A stretch of 64,000 bases of DNA from an uncultured Pelagibacteraceae bacterium (GCA_902627805.1 CACOKN010000003.1:1-64000), one strand, 5' to 3'. Positions 30,165-39,500 are shown, counted from the stretch's first letter. A program made the numbers and translations. Notes: generated by a model not told the origin, from the letters alone.

Positions 30165-31760
30165 ATGGAAAACTTTGATTTTATAATTATTGGTGCTGGA
30201 TCGGCGGGATGTGTTCTAGCAAATAGACTTTCTGAAAATTCTCAAAATAAAGTTTTATTGATCGAAGCTGGAGGCAAAGACAATTATCCGTGGATACATA
30301 TTCCTGTTGGATATTTTAAAACTATGCACAATCCATCTGTTGATTGGTGTTACAAAACAGAACCTGATGAGACAATGAATAATCGATCAATTCGTTATCC
30401 AAGAGGAAAAACTTTAGGTGGGAGCTCTTCGATCAACGGACTACTTTATATCAGAGGACAAAGCAGAGATTATGATGTTTGGCGACAATTAGGAAATAAT
30501 GGTTGGGGTTGGGATGATGTTCTTCCTTATTTTATCAAAGCGGAAAATCAAGAGCGAGGAAAAGATGATTTTCATGGTGTTGGGGGACCACTTTCTGTCT
30601 CTGATCAAAGAATTCAGTTGCCATTATTAAATGAATTTCAAAATGCTGCAGAAGAATTTGGAATCCCAAAGACAAAAGATTTTAATACTGGTGATAATCA
30701 TGGTTGTGGTTATTTTCAAGTCACTGAAAAAGATGGTTTTAGATGTAGCACTGCTGTTGGATATTTAAATCCTATTAAAAGTAGAAATAATTTGAAGATA
30801 ATTACCAATGCTCATGTAAAGAAAATCAACTTTGAAAATAAAACTGCTAAAAGTGTTGAGTATTGGCAAGAAAATGAAATCAAAAAAGTCTCGGCAAATA
30901 GAGAGGTGATTCTTTCCTCGGGATCTATTGGTTCGCCACAGATTTTACAAACCTCAGGAATTGGTAATTCAAAAAAATTAAAAGACTTAGGCATTGATAT
31001 GGTTAACGATTTAAAGGGAGTTGGAGAGAATCTTCAAGATCACCTAATGTTTAGACCAATCTACAAAGTTCATGGATTAAAATCTTTAAATAAAAAAATT
31101 AATAGTTTGTTTGGAAAATTGATGATTGGGCTTGAGTATGTTTTTAATCGTAGTGGTCCAATGACAATGGGTGCTAGCCAAATGTGTATGTTTGCCAAAA
31201 GTGATCCATCTTTAGAATTGCCAGATCTTCAGTGGCATGTACAGCCAATGAGTATGGATACATTAGGTGCAACAAAAAATCATGACTTTCATGCATTCAC
31301 TCCAACTGTCTCTAATATAAGACCAACTAGCAGAGGTCATGTAAATATAACAGATAAAGATTCTAGAACTTATGCAAAAGTAAAACTCAATTATCTCTCA
31401 ACCGACCATGATCGTATGGTTGCAGCAAAAGGTTTAAAACTAACAAGAAAAATTGTCATGGAGTCTGAGACATTTAAAAAATATAAACCAGAAGAATATA
31501 GACCTGGAATAGATATTAATGATGATGAGGAGCTTGTAAAAGCTGGTTCAGAATTTACTCAGACTATTTTTCATCCTGTGGGAACTTGTAAAATGGGGCA
31601 AGATGATATGGCCGTAGTAGATGAAAAACTTAAAGTAAAAGGTTTAAATAATCTTAGAGTGATTGACGCTTCAATAATGCCAAATATAACTTCAGGTAAC
31701 ACTAATGCACCTACAATAATGATTGCAGAAAAAGGTGCTGATATGATACTTAGAAGTTAA
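30165..31760 (+). CDS. GMC-family FAD alcohol oxidoreductase (choline dehydrogenase-like)
   Basis: A 531-residue flavoprotein: DFIIIGAGSAGCVLANRLSE (FAD dinucleotide loop), GGSSSINGLLYIRGQSRDYD (GMC signature 1), SGSIGSPQILQTSGIG (signature 2), HPVGTCKMG (active-site His) and GNTNAPTIMIAEKGADMI. It oxidises primary alcohols to aldehydes. Choline dehydrogenase and membrane isethionate dehydrogenase (IseJ) are both in this family. Divergent from a TRAP operon and 6 kb from Xsc, which favours but does not prove isethionate. Starts the plus-strand unit GMC-TerC-SDR-M23. Confidence 0.9.
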   Translation: MENFDFIIIGAGSAGCVLANRLSENSQNKVLLIEAGGKDNYPWIHIPVGYFKTMHNPSVDWCYKTEPDETMNNRSIRYPRGKTLGGSSSINGLLYIRGQSRDYDVWRQLGNNGWGWDDVLPYFIKAENQERGKDDFHGVGGPLSVSDQRIQLPLLNEFQNAAEEFGIPKTKDFNTGDNHGCGYFQVTEKDGFRCSTAVGYLNPIKSRNNLKIITNAHVKKINFENKTAKSVEYWQENEIKKVSANREVILSSGSIGSPQILQTSGIGNSKKLKDLGIDMVNDLKGVGENLQDHLMFRPIYKVHGLKSLNKKINSLFGKLMIGLEYVFNRSGPMTMGASQMCMFAKSDPSLELPDLQWHVQPMSMDTLGATKNHDFHAFTPTVSNIRPTSRGHVNITDKDSRTYAKVKLNYLSTDHDRMVAAKGLKLTRKIVMESETFKKYKPEEYRPGIDINDDEELVKAGSEFTQTIFHPVGTCKMGQDDMAVVDEKLKVKGLNNLRVIDASIMPNITSGNTNAPTIMIAEKGADMILRS

Positions 31761-32353
31761 TGTTCACAGATCTAATTACTCCAGAACAAATTACTATTCT
31801 AACACAAATTATTTTAATCGATCTAGTTTTAGCTGGCGACAATGCAATCATCATTGGGATGGTCGCATCAAAATTTCCACTAGAACAAAGAAAAAAGATT
31901 ATTTTTTGGGGTATAGGTGGTGCTGTAGTTTTAAGAATTATTTTAACTTTATTAACTGCTTACCTACTACAAATTACAGGTTTAAGACTAATTGGTGGTC
32001 TTCTTTTACTCTATATAGTTTACAAATTGTATGTTGATGTTGTGAAGGGATCTAATTACGATAGTGATATAAAAGTAGACAATTCAAGTTTCTTAAAAGC
32101 TATTTGGACAATTCTATTAGCTGACTTTACAATGAGTCTGGACAATGTTTTAGGTGTTGCTGGAGCAGCTGGAGATCATTACTTTTTACTTGTTTTTGGT
32201 CTAGTCTTATCTATTGTTTTGATGGCTACAGCTGCAACATTAATTTCCAATTGGATTAAGAAATATAAGTGGATTGCATGGGCTGGATTAATAGCTATTC
32301 TAATTGTAGCTATTGAGTTAATTTACACTGATATTAAAATATTATTTTTATAA
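31760..32353 (+). CDS. TerC/YjbE family membrane protein
   Basis: A 197-residue membrane protein with about seven spans. LIDLVLAGDNAIIIGMVASKFP and ADFTMSLDNVLGVAGAA are the two internal TerC repeats with the acidic GDN and LDN motifs, proposed to bind or move metals such as manganese. It overlaps the GMC stop by one base (TAATG), so the two are coupled. The link to alcohol oxidation is not clear. Confidence 0.88.
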   Translation: MFTDLITPEQITILTQIILIDLVLAGDNAIIIGMVASKFPLEQRKKIIFWGIGGAVVLRIILTLLTAYLLQITGLRLIGGLLLLYIVYKLYVDVVKGSNYDSDIKVDNSSFLKAIWTILLADFTMSLDNVLGVAGAAGDHYFLLVFGLVLSIVLMATAATLISNWIKKYKWIAWAGLIAILIVAIELIYTDIKILFL

Positions 32354-33120
32354 TGTTCTTAAAAAATTATAACTTCAAAAATAAAACTGCAATCGTTACA
32401 GGTGCGGGCAAAGGTATTGGTAGAGCTTGCGCTATAGCCCTAGCAGAAGCTGGAGCAAATTTGATAATTATTAGTAGAACCAAAAGAGATTTAGATGAAG
32501 TTTCGAAGAAAATAAAAAAATTTAAAACAAAGTGTAAATCTTATGTTTGTGACATTACAAATTATAATGATATTAAAGAAATTATTAACAAACAGTCCAA
32601 ACTAGATATTCTTATCAATAACGCTGGTAATAATAGACCAGCTCATTTTACAAAAGTAAAAACTAAAGATATGGAACATATGGTTAAGATAAATACAATA
32701 GCCACGTTTAATCTTGCACATTTATGTGCACTTAAAATGATAAAATCAAAAAATAGAAAAAAAATGGGTGGCGCTATTGTTAATATGTCATCACAAATGG
32801 GTCATGTAGGTGGACCAATAAGAAGTGTTTATAATATGAATAAATTTGGTTTAGAGGGTTTAACAAAAGGAATGTCAATAGATCTTGCAAAATATAACAT
32901 TAGAGTAAATACAGTTTGCCCAACATTTGTTGTCACTCCTATGACGAAGAAGTTTTTAAAAGACAAAAAATTTAAAAGAGACATGTTGAATAATATTCCT
33001 CTTGGAAGATTTGCTGAATTATCTGAAGTAGCATCTGCCGTGGTATTTCTAGCTTCTGATGCAGCATCAATGATTACAGGTACTTCTTTATTGGTTGATG
33101 GTGGATGGACTGCAAAATAA
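32353..33120 (+). CDS. Short-chain dehydrogenase/reductase (SDR), second copy
   Basis: A 255-residue classical SDR: VTGAGKGIGRACAIALAEAGA (cofactor loop), NNAGNNRPAHF, catalytic serine in NMSSQMGHVGGP, YNMNK catalytic tetrad and the C-terminal ASMITGTSLLVDGGWTAK. ISRTKRD after strand 2 fits NADP binding. It starts directly at the TerC stop (TAATG) and shares its last 16 bp with the next gene. The substrate is unknown; FabG-like and polyol/sugar-acid dehydrogenases share this sequence type. Confidence 0.85.
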   Translation: MFLKNYNFKNKTAIVTGAGKGIGRACAIALAEAGANLIIISRTKRDLDEVSKKIKKFKTKCKSYVCDITNYNDIKEIINKQSKLDILINNAGNNRPAHFTKVKTKDMEHMVKINTIATFNLAHLCALKMIKSKNRKKMGGAIVNMSSQMGHVGGPIRSVYNMNKFGLEGLTKGMSIDLAKYNIRVNTVCPTFVVTPMTKKFLKDKKFKRDMLNNIPLGRFAELSEVASAVVFLASDAASMITGTSLLVDGGWTAK

Positions 33121-33908
33121 TATCTAAACTTTTATTTGTAATAATTTTTTTTACCACAACTCATCTGAATGCTGTTGAATTTAAGGGAAAATTTTTACAA
33201 GGACATTTCATAGTTGGTTTAACAGACCCATCAGCTAAAATTATTATTGGCAAAAAAGAAGTTAAAGTATCAAAAGATGGTTATTTTGTTTTTGGAATAG
33301 ATAGAGATAGAAAATTTGATCTTACTATAACAAAAATAATTGACGGCAAAAAAGATAAAATCACTAAAAAAGTTTTAAAGAGAAAATATAATATTCAAAG
33401 GATTGATGGTTTAGAAGAAAGTAAAGTTACTCCTCCAGAATCTGTTTATAAAAGAATTAAAGAGGAAAATAATAAAATTGGTGAAGCAAGAGCAATTAAT
33501 TCTGATTTACCATTTTTCAAAAATCAATTTATTATGCCAGTTGAAGGTATCATAAGTGGTGTTTATGGAAGTCAGAGAATTTTAAATGGTAAACCTAAAT
33601 GGCCTCATTATGGAATTGATATTGCTGCCAAACAAGGAACTATGATCAAATCATCTGGATCAGGTATCGTTACTATGGCAGAAGATGATCTTTATTATAC
33701 GGGTGGAACAATAATTATGGATCATGGTCATGGCATCTCAACTATTTACTCACATCTTGAAAATGTAATGGTGTCTGTTGGAGATAAAATAAATCAAGGG
33801 GATATTATTGGAACAGTTGGTTCAACCGGAAGATCAACTGGTCCACACCTAGATTTTAGAGTTAACTGGTTTCAAACTAGACTAGATCCTATGTCTGTAA
33901 TAAATTAA
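33105..33908 (+). CDS. M23-family peptidase-like exported protein (LytM domain with altered last metal motif)
   Basis: A 267-residue protein with an N-terminal membrane or signal segment (ISKLLFVIIFFTTTHLNA) and a C-terminal LytM/peptidase M23 domain: HYGIDIAA (HxxxD metal pair), a central IYSHLENV histidine, and TGPHLDFRVNW, where the usual second histidine of HxH is an aspartate. The domain normally cuts peptidoglycan peptides or regulates amidases. The H-to-D change may keep metal binding or make a non-catalytic regulator. The start is in the last 16 bp of the SDR gene. Confidence 0.85.
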   Translation: MDCKIISKLLFVIIFFTTTHLNAVEFKGKFLQGHFIVGLTDPSAKIIIGKKEVKVSKDGYFVFGIDRDRKFDLTITKIIDGKKDKITKKVLKRKYNIQRIDGLEESKVTPPESVYKRIKEENNKIGEARAINSDLPFFKNQFIMPVEGIISGVYGSQRILNGKPKWPHYGIDIAAKQGTMIKSSGSGIVTMAEDDLYYTGGTIIMDHGHGISTIYSHLENVMVSVGDKINQGDIIGTVGSTGRSTGPHLDFRVNWFQTRLDPMSVIN

Positions 33909-33911
33909 ATC

Positions 33912-34031
33912 ATGCAAACATTAATTCTCTTGGCTTTGGTAATTGTTACTGGTTGGATATTGTTTAGACCAATCACAAAAAAAGAACTTGATAGATATAA
34001 CGACAAAGACTGGCCTGATATAAATTTATAA
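33912..34031 (+). CDS. 39-residue single-span membrane peptide
   Basis: Not in the ORF track. It begins MQTLILLALVIVTGWILF, a single hydrophobic helix, then a charged tail ending KELDRYNDKDWPDINL. The ATG lies 3 bp after the M23 gene stop, so it may be the last gene of that unit. Composition looks like a genuine small membrane protein. Unknown family. Confidence 0.5.
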   Translation: MQTLILLALVIVTGWILFRPITKKELDRYNDKDWPDINL

Positions 34032-34032
34032 C

Positions 34033-34057
34033 GGGGCACCTGGCAACAGAACGCCCC
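34033..34057. terminator. GGGGC/GCCCC stem-loop between convergent genes
   Basis: GGGGC at 34033-34037 pairs with GCCCC at 34053-34057 around a 15-base loop, in otherwise AT-rich DNA. It stands just after the stop of the 39-codon gene and before the convergent stop at 34150. There is no strong T-tract on either strand, so the terminator call is weak. It also forms part of the sequence resembling 34774-34795. Confidence 0.35.
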
Positions 34058-34149
34058 TAAATAATAAATCCACGTTGATTCTATTAACTTTTTTTAATTT
34101 TAAGAGCATACACTAAAGCATACACCTAATTTTAAGGCAGGAGCAAATT

Positions 34150-34683
34150 TTACTTTTTAAAATATTTTAAAATAATTGGTATAATATTGATGCCACCTAT
34201 CCAAATAATTACGGCAAGTAAACCAATAAGAGGTCTTGATACTTCAGTATGGATAAAAATATACACATGTAGCAAATAAGAAAGAAAATCTATTATTAAA
34301 AAAACCATATTTATGATTAAAGGAAATCCTATTAACCAAAACATCCAAAAAGAATAATAAGGTTTCCATGGATAATCAAAGAGAACTTTTAATGAATTGA
34401 TGGCAAATTTTTTTTTGAAAATATTTATAGTAAATAAAATTAATATAAATATGCAACTCCAAAGAAAAATTGTAATCAAACTATATAAAATATTTTCATT
34501 GCCAAATTTTAATCCAATGGCATCAGCAACACTTCCTTTTGGAGAGATGTCTCCAGGATCATTCCATAAATTTAAAACAGGGATGTACTCTTGGAAAACT
34601 CGCATAACAAAAACAGTTATTACAAGAGAAATTAATATAAAAACTACACCTAAAAAGAATTCCGGTTTAGTATAATTTTTCAT
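34150..34683 (-). CDS. Multi-span membrane protein, unknown
   Basis: 177 residues with four or five hydrophobic segments (FFLGVVFILISLVITVFVM, LITIFLWSCIFILILFTINIF, FWLIGFPLIINMVFLIIDFLS, LLAVIIWIGGINIIPIILKYF). A polar loop with FQEYIPVLNLWNDPGDISPKG follows the first span. No family recognised. It is flanked on both sides by short intergenic segments that resemble each other (34032-34149 and 34684-34796). Confidence 0.65.
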   Translation of the reverse strand: MKNYTKPEFFLGVVFILISLVITVFVMRVFQEYIPVLNLWNDPGDISPKGSVADAIGLKFGNENILYSLITIFLWSCIFILILFTINIFKKKFAINSLKVLFDYPWKPYYSFWMFWLIGFPLIINMVFLIIDFLSYLLHVYIFIHTEVSRPLIGLLAVIIWIGGINIIPIILKYFKK

Positions 34684-34796
34684 AAATTCATTATAACAAT
34701 TTTAGGTAAAAAGAGCAGACACTAAAAAGCATACACCTGTAATAATTCCCATTAAATATATGTAATAAATCAGCGACCCGGTTACAGAACTCCAGG
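34684..34796. other. Intergenic segment sharing motifs with 34032-34149; possible tiny membrane frame
   Basis: This 113-bp gap contains AGAGCAGACACTAAAAAGCATACACCT, resembling AGAGCATACACTAAAGCATACACCT at 34103-34127, and GGTTACAGAACTCC, resembling GGCAACAGAACGCC near 34042. On the minus strand it encodes an open stretch with a membrane-like composition (ATG at 34754, MGIITGVCFLVSALFT then stop), preceded in frame by more hydrophobic codons without a good start. It could be a very small gene, a decayed copy, or a shared regulatory element. Confidence 0.3.
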
Positions 34797-36101
34797 TTAA
34801 ATTTCAGATCTAGCTCGAAACCTTTCATAAATAAGTCTGGCTTTTACTCCTAAATCCAAAAAAGGTTGTGGTGGCAACCAAGTTGGTTTATTTCTAGCCT
34901 CAATAGTTTCAATTTCTTTTGTTTGTTCATTACTAGCCTTAATAGCAATTTGTTCACCAAACAATGTACCTACCCCAATACCTGAGCCATTATAACAACC
35001 TGCAACAAATATATTTTCTTGAATTTTTTCAAAGATTTGAGAACTATTTCTGGTTCTTGAGACAATTCCTGACCAAGTTGATTGAATAATATCATCTGGT
35101 AATTGTGGAAATCTTTTTTTAATACCAATCTTTTGCTTTATAGATCTTTTTTCCAAATTATGTTTGGACATCTGGGATGGATTGTGAACTTCCGCAGTGT
35201 TTCTTATTAAAATTCTTCTATCTTTAGTCATCCTAATCGTTGCACCCATTGGTCTAATTGGTAAAACACCCCACTCTTTTGGTTCTCCAATTGATGTAAA
35301 TTCCTCTTTAGTTAAAGGTCTTGTCATACTTGCAGTTAAAGTAATTGGAAAATTATAATTTGCTTTGATGCCTAGGGATTTAAGAAATCCGTTAGTTGCA
35401 AAGATTATTTTTTTTGATTTTATTGAGCCATTCTTAAAATTACAATTTATTAAACCATCAATCTTTTTCCAGTTTAATAACAATGAATTCTCATAAAGTA
35501 TTACATTTTCAGGCAATGTATCAATCATTGCTCTTACTAATTTGCCTGGATGTAATAAAATTCCTCCTTTTGTGTGAAGAGCAACATTATAAAAGTTGGT
35601 GCCTAATCTTTTTGTAAGATCTTTTTTAAATAATAAATTATGCTCAAAACCCAATTTAGATAGGGTGTCTGAAAAATTTTCTAAGATTTTTTTATCTTCA
35701 GTGTTTGAGGATGCAAAATACTTTCCACATTCGTTCCAATCACAATCAACCTGATGTTCCTTAATGAATTTTTTAACTACATCTATGCCTAATTTATAGA
35801 TATCAGATTTTTTTTTATAATTTTCTAATTCTTTATTAGAAGTGAAGCCATCATTAAGTGTAGTATCAACTAAATAACCAGAATTTCTTGAACTTGCACC
35901 CTCTCCTGCTAATTGAGCATCAACTAATAAAATTTTTTGATTTGGATAAAGCTGACCTAATTTTCTTGCAGCAGACAATCCTGTATAACCTGCACCTACG
36001 ACTAACCATTCGCAACTCAAATCAGACGAAAGTGTTTGGGTATTTATTCTTGGACTTAAATCATTGACCCAACTGCAACTATTATCGTTTACTACTTCCA
36101 T
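34797..36101 (-). CDS. FAD-dependent amine/amino-acid oxidoreductase (DAO family)
   Basis: A 434-residue flavoprotein: WLVVGAGYTGLSAARKLG (FAD loop), GEGASSRNSGYLVDTTLND (DAO family) and GCYNGSGIGVGTLFGEQIA (C-terminal FAD contact). It resembles gamma-glutamylputrescine oxidase and related enzymes. It lies 39 bp downstream of xsc on the same strand, so it may deaminate a sulfonate amine such as taurine to sulfoacetaldehyde. A TauY-like role is inferred from position only; no clear TauX partner is beside it. Confidence 0.8.
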   Translation of the reverse strand: MEVVNDNSCSWVNDLSPRINTQTLSSDLSCEWLVVGAGYTGLSAARKLGQLYPNQKILLVDAQLAGEGASSRNSGYLVDTTLNDGFTSNKELENYKKKSDIYKLGIDVVKKFIKEHQVDCDWNECGKYFASSNTEDKKILENFSDTLSKLGFEHNLLFKKDLTKRLGTNFYNVALHTKGGILLHPGKLVRAMIDTLPENVILYENSLLLNWKKIDGLINCNFKNGSIKSKKIIFATNGFLKSLGIKANYNFPITLTASMTRPLTKEEFTSIGEPKEWGVLPIRPMGATIRMTKDRRILIRNTAEVHNPSQMSKHNLEKRSIKQKIGIKKRFPQLPDDIIQSTWSGIVSRTRNSSQIFEKIQENIFVAGCYNGSGIGVGTLFGEQIAIKASNEQTKEIETIEARNKPTWLPPQPFLDLGVKARLIYERFRARSEI

Positions 36102-36140
36102 AAAGAAAGATTACGATAATTGTTTGTTAATTAAAAGATC

Positions 36141-37925
36141 TTAAGAAATCAAAGAAGGTTGCTTCTTCATATCTTCTTTTTTAATACCAGCTACTCTTAC
36201 TGGCTTTTTCATAGCATCTCTTCTAAATGGTTCACCAAGCTCTTGATTTAGAATTACTTCTATAAATGTAGTAATACCTTTTTTTTGATCTTCACAAGAT
36301 TGTTTAATTGCTGCAGTTGTCTCTTCCATAGATTTAACCGTAACGCCTTTTAAACCACAGGCATCAGCAACTTTTGCATAACTTAGTTCTGGGTCTAACT
36401 CTGTTCCAACGAAATTATTATCAAACCAAAGAGTTGTATTTCTTTTTTCTGCACCCCATTGGTAGTTTCTAAAGATCACCATTGTAATTGCCGGCCATTC
36501 CTCTCGTGCACAAGAACTCATCTCATTCATACTAATTCCAAATGCACCATCTCCTGCAAAACCAATGACTGGTGTATCAGGACAACCTATCTTTGCACCC
36601 AAGATCGATGGGAAACCATAACCACAAGGACCAAATAAACCTGGAGCTAAATACTTTCTTGGTTTTTCAAAAGTAGGATAAGCGTTTCCAATTGCACAGT
36701 TATTTCCAATGTCACTTGAAATAATTACATCTTCAGGCATTCCAGCTTGAATTGCTCTCCACGCTTGTCTAGGTGACATTCTATCTTTATCTCTTTCTCT
36801 TGCCTCTTTGTTCCAAACTGTTCCTTCATCGTCATCTTCATGATCTAAACTTGATAATTTTTGTAACCATGCAGATTTTGTTTGGTGAATTAAATCTTTT
36901 CTTTTTTGTCTATCTGTATCTCCAGCGTTTGGAGACAATTTTTCTAAAATCTGTGTTGCCACTAATTTTGCATCACCGCTAATTCCAACTGTAACTTTTT
37001 TTGTTAAACCAATTCTATCAGGATTCATATCTACTTGAATTATACTTGCATTCTTAGGCCAATAATCAATTCCATATCCTGGAAGTGTTGAAAATGGATT
37101 TAGTCTTGTTCCTAAAGCTAAAACCACATCTGCTTTTGAAATAAGTTCCATTGCAGCTTTAGATCCATTGTACCCTAATGGTCCAACAGCCAACGGGTGA
37201 CTTCCTGGAAAACTATCATTATGTTGATAACCAGAACAAACTGGTGAATCTAATTTTTCTGCAAGTTTTTTTGTTTCTTCAATTGCTCCACCGATAACAA
37301 CTCCCGCTCCAGATAAAATTACAGGAAATTTTGCATTTGATAAAAGTTTTGCAGCTTTATCTATTGCTTCGGCTCCACCACCTTGTCTTTCCAATCTAAC
37401 TATTGGTGGCAATTCTATATCTATAACTTGAGTCCAATAATCTCTCGGTACATTTATTTGTGCGGGTGCAGAACCTCTTATCGCTTTTTCTATAACTCTA
37501 TTTAAAACCTCAGCCATTCTTGATGGATCTCTTACTTCCTCTTGATAACAAACCATATCTTTAAATAAATTCATTTGTTCTACTTCTTGAAAACCACCTT
37601 GCCCCATAGTTTTATTTGCAGCTTGCGGTGTTACTAATAGTAAAGGTGTGTGGTTCCAATATGCAGTTTTAATTGGCGTTACTAATCCAGTTATACCTGG
37701 TCCATTTTGTGCAATGACCATAGACATTTTTCCAGTAGATCTTGTGTAACCATCAGCAATTAATCCACCATTTGTCTCATGAGCAACATCCCAAAAAGTT
37801 ATTCCTGCATCAGGAAAAATATCAGAGATCGGCATAAATGCTGAGCCAATTATACCAAAAGCATGTTCAATGCCGTGCATTTGTAAAACTTTTACAAAAG
37901 CTTCTTCTGTTGTCATTTTTGTCAT
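36141..37925 (-). CDS. xsc: Sulfoacetaldehyde acetyltransferase (ThDP-dependent)
   Basis: A 594-residue thiamine-diphosphate enzyme: catalytic glutamate region DVAHETNGGLIADGYTRSTG, QNGPGITGLVTPIKTAYWNHTPL, central domain, and the ThDP/Mg motif GDGAFGISMNEMSSCAREEWPA. NYQWGAEKRNTTLWFDNNFVGTEL is typical of Xsc and not of acetolactate synthase. It converts sulfoacetaldehyde plus phosphate to acetyl phosphate and sulfite, the C-S cleavage step of taurine and isethionate use. Divergent from suyAB; phosphotransacetylase for the product is not in the window. Confidence 0.93.
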   Translation of the reverse strand: MTKMTTEEAFVKVLQMHGIEHAFGIIGSAFMPISDIFPDAGITFWDVAHETNGGLIADGYTRSTGKMSMVIAQNGPGITGLVTPIKTAYWNHTPLLLVTPQAANKTMGQGGFQEVEQMNLFKDMVCYQEEVRDPSRMAEVLNRVIEKAIRGSAPAQINVPRDYWTQVIDIELPPIVRLERQGGGAEAIDKAAKLLSNAKFPVILSGAGVVIGGAIEETKKLAEKLDSPVCSGYQHNDSFPGSHPLAVGPLGYNGSKAAMELISKADVVLALGTRLNPFSTLPGYGIDYWPKNASIIQVDMNPDRIGLTKKVTVGISGDAKLVATQILEKLSPNAGDTDRQKRKDLIHQTKSAWLQKLSSLDHEDDDEGTVWNKEARERDKDRMSPRQAWRAIQAGMPEDVIISSDIGNNCAIGNAYPTFEKPRKYLAPGLFGPCGYGFPSILGAKIGCPDTPVIGFAGDGAFGISMNEMSSCAREEWPAITMVIFRNYQWGAEKRNTTLWFDNNFVGTELDPELSYAKVADACGLKGVTVKSMEETTAAIKQSCEDQKKGITTFIEVILNQELGEPFRRDAMKKPVRVAGIKKEDMKKQPSLIS

Positions 37926-38040
37926 TAATAGAGCCTTTCTAAACGAGTAAATTTATAATTATTTATAAAACTATTTGTTAATTGACGCGATTAATATATA
38001 AGATTTCTCAAAATTCAAACAAACAATTGACACTATATAT
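37926..38040. promoter_or_regulatory. Divergent xsc / suyAB promoter region with repeated AATTGACRC
   Basis: The 115-bp gap between two sulfonate-cleaving genes holds AATTGACGC (37979-37987) and AATTGACAC (about 38026-38034), the same orientation, with TATATAAG near 37995. The second copy almost touches the suyA start codon. A shared regulator could act here on both directions. Assignment as operator is inference from repetition and position. Confidence 0.35.
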
Positions 38041-38325
38041 ATGGCTACTGACATCATAATTCACGACAAAAAGGATAATGTCGGGGTGGTTGTGATCGAA
38101 AAAATAACCCCAAAACAGGATTGTAAATGCTGGATTATGGAGGATGACAGCTCAACAGATATTCAATCAATGGATGAAATACCCTTAGGACACAAAATTG
38201 CAATGGTCGATTTAAAAGAGGGAGATACAATCTTAAAATATGGTCATGATATTGGAAAAGTAGTAAAATCAATTAAAAAAGGTGAGCATGTTCATGTTCA
38301 TAATGTAAAAACTAAGAAATGGTAA
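38041..38325 (+). CDS. suyA: (R)-sulfolactate sulfo-lyase small subunit (SAF domain)
   Basis: A 94-residue SAF/UxaA N-terminal domain protein: IIHDKKDNVGVVVIEKI, IPLGHKIAMVDLKEGDTILKYGHDIGKV and the closing HVHVHNVKTKKW are typical. It pairs with the large subunit 4 bp downstream. SuyAB releases sulfite and pyruvate from sulfolactate. Altronate/galactarate dehydratases share the fold, but the split 94 + 388 arrangement and neighbours xsc, tauE/safE-like and apr favour SuyAB. Divergent from xsc. Confidence 0.8.
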   Translation: MATDIIIHDKKDNVGVVVIEKITPKQDCKCWIMEDDSSTDIQSMDEIPLGHKIAMVDLKEGDTILKYGHDIGKVVKSIKKGEHVHVHNVKTKKW

Positions 38326-38329
38326 TTAA

Positions 38330-39496
38330 ATGGAAATTCCAAAAAGCTTTTTAGGATATAAAAGGGAAAACGGCAGAGCTGGAACTAGAAATCATGTAAT
38401 TATTTTACCAGTAGACGATATTTCAAATGCTTGTGCAGAAGCAGTTGCAAATAATATAAAAGGCACAATTGCATTACCACATTCTTATGGGCGACTACAA
38501 TTTGGAGCAGATTTAGAATTACATTTTAGAACTATGATTGGAACAGGTAGTAACCCAAATGTTGCAGCAGTAATTGTGATTGGTATTGAACCTAAATGGA
38601 CTAAAAGAATAGTAGACGGAATTGCGAAAACTGGAAAACCAGTTGAGGGTTTCCATATTGAACGTACTGGGGATATTGGAACTGTAATGAAAGCTTCAAA
38701 AAAAGCTCAAGAATTTGTTATGTGGGCTTCTGAAAAACAAAGAGAGGAATGCCCGATAAGTGATTTATGGATTTCAGTAAAATGTGGAGAGTCTGATACC
38801 ACTTCTGGTTTAGCCTCTAATCCGACTGTTGGAAATTTAATGGATAAACTTGAACCATTTGGAGTTCATTTATGTTTTGGGGAAACATCAGAACTTACAG
38901 GAGCAGAAAAAGTTTGTGCAACAAGAGGTGCTACTAAAGAAGCTTCAGATAAATTTATGAGGACTTGGAGTGCTTACAATGATTTTATTTTAAAGGAAGC
39001 AACAGATGACCTCTCTGAAAGTCAACCAACTGCTGGTAACATAGCAGGTGGTTTAACAACTATTGAAGAAAAAGCTTTTGGAAATTTTCAAAAAATAGGA
39101 AATTGTAAATTTGTTGATGTATTAGAACCTGCTGAAGAGCCAAAAAAAGGAAAAGGTTTATACTTTATGGATACCTCATCTGCTGCAGCAGAGTGTGTAA
39201 CACTACAAGCAGCTGCGGGATTTAATATTCACTTATTCCCTACTGGTCAGGGTAATATAGTAGGTAACCCAATTGAACCAGTTATAAAATTAACTGCAAA
39301 CCCTTTAACAGTTAAATCAATGGGTGAACATATTGATTGTGATGTTTCAAAAATTCTCTCAAGAGAAATGAATTTATCCGAAGCTGGAGATGAATTAATT
39401 AAAACAACTTTAAAAGTTGCAAATGGTAGACTCACTTGTGCTGAAGCTTTAGGTCATAGAGAATTTGTAATGACCAAATTATACCGAAGTGCTTAA
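38330..39496 (+). CDS. suyB: (R)-sulfolactate sulfo-lyase large subunit
   Basis: A 388-residue UxaA/SuyB family protein. [24 protein letters not shown] is the family start, [22 protein letters not shown] a central motif with a cluster-type cysteine, and [18 protein letters not shown] plus [21 protein letters not shown] the C-terminal catalytic region. It cleaves sulfolactate into pyruvate and sulfite using an iron-dependent lyase mechanism expected for the family. The stop is 4 bp from the convergent exporter gene. Altronate dehydratase is the alternative. Confidence 0.8.
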   Translation: MEIPKSFLGYKRENGRAGTRNHVIILPVDDISNACAEAVANNIKGTIALPHSYGRLQFGADLELHFRTMIGTGSNPNVAAVIVIGIEPKWTKRIVDGIAKTGKPVEGFHIERTGDIGTVMKASKKAQEFVMWASEKQREECPISDLWISVKCGESDTTSGLASNPTVGNLMDKLEPFGVHLCFGETSELTGAEKVCATRGATKEASDKFMRTWSAYNDFILKEATDDLSESQPTAGNIAGGLTTIEEKAFGNFQKIGNCKFVDVLEPAEEPKKGKGLYFMDTSSAAAECVTLQAAAGFNIHLFPTGQGNIVGNPIEPVIKLTANPLTVKSMGEHIDCDVSKILSREMNLSEAGDELIKTTLKVANGRLTCAEALGHREFVMTKLYRSA

Positions 39497-39500
39497 AATT

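Noticed and set aside
34397-34675. 92-codon plus-strand ORF inside the unknown membrane gene
   Set aside because: Composition (random mix with MQLQRKIVIKLYKI) is like antisense translation; the minus-strand frame has membrane spans.
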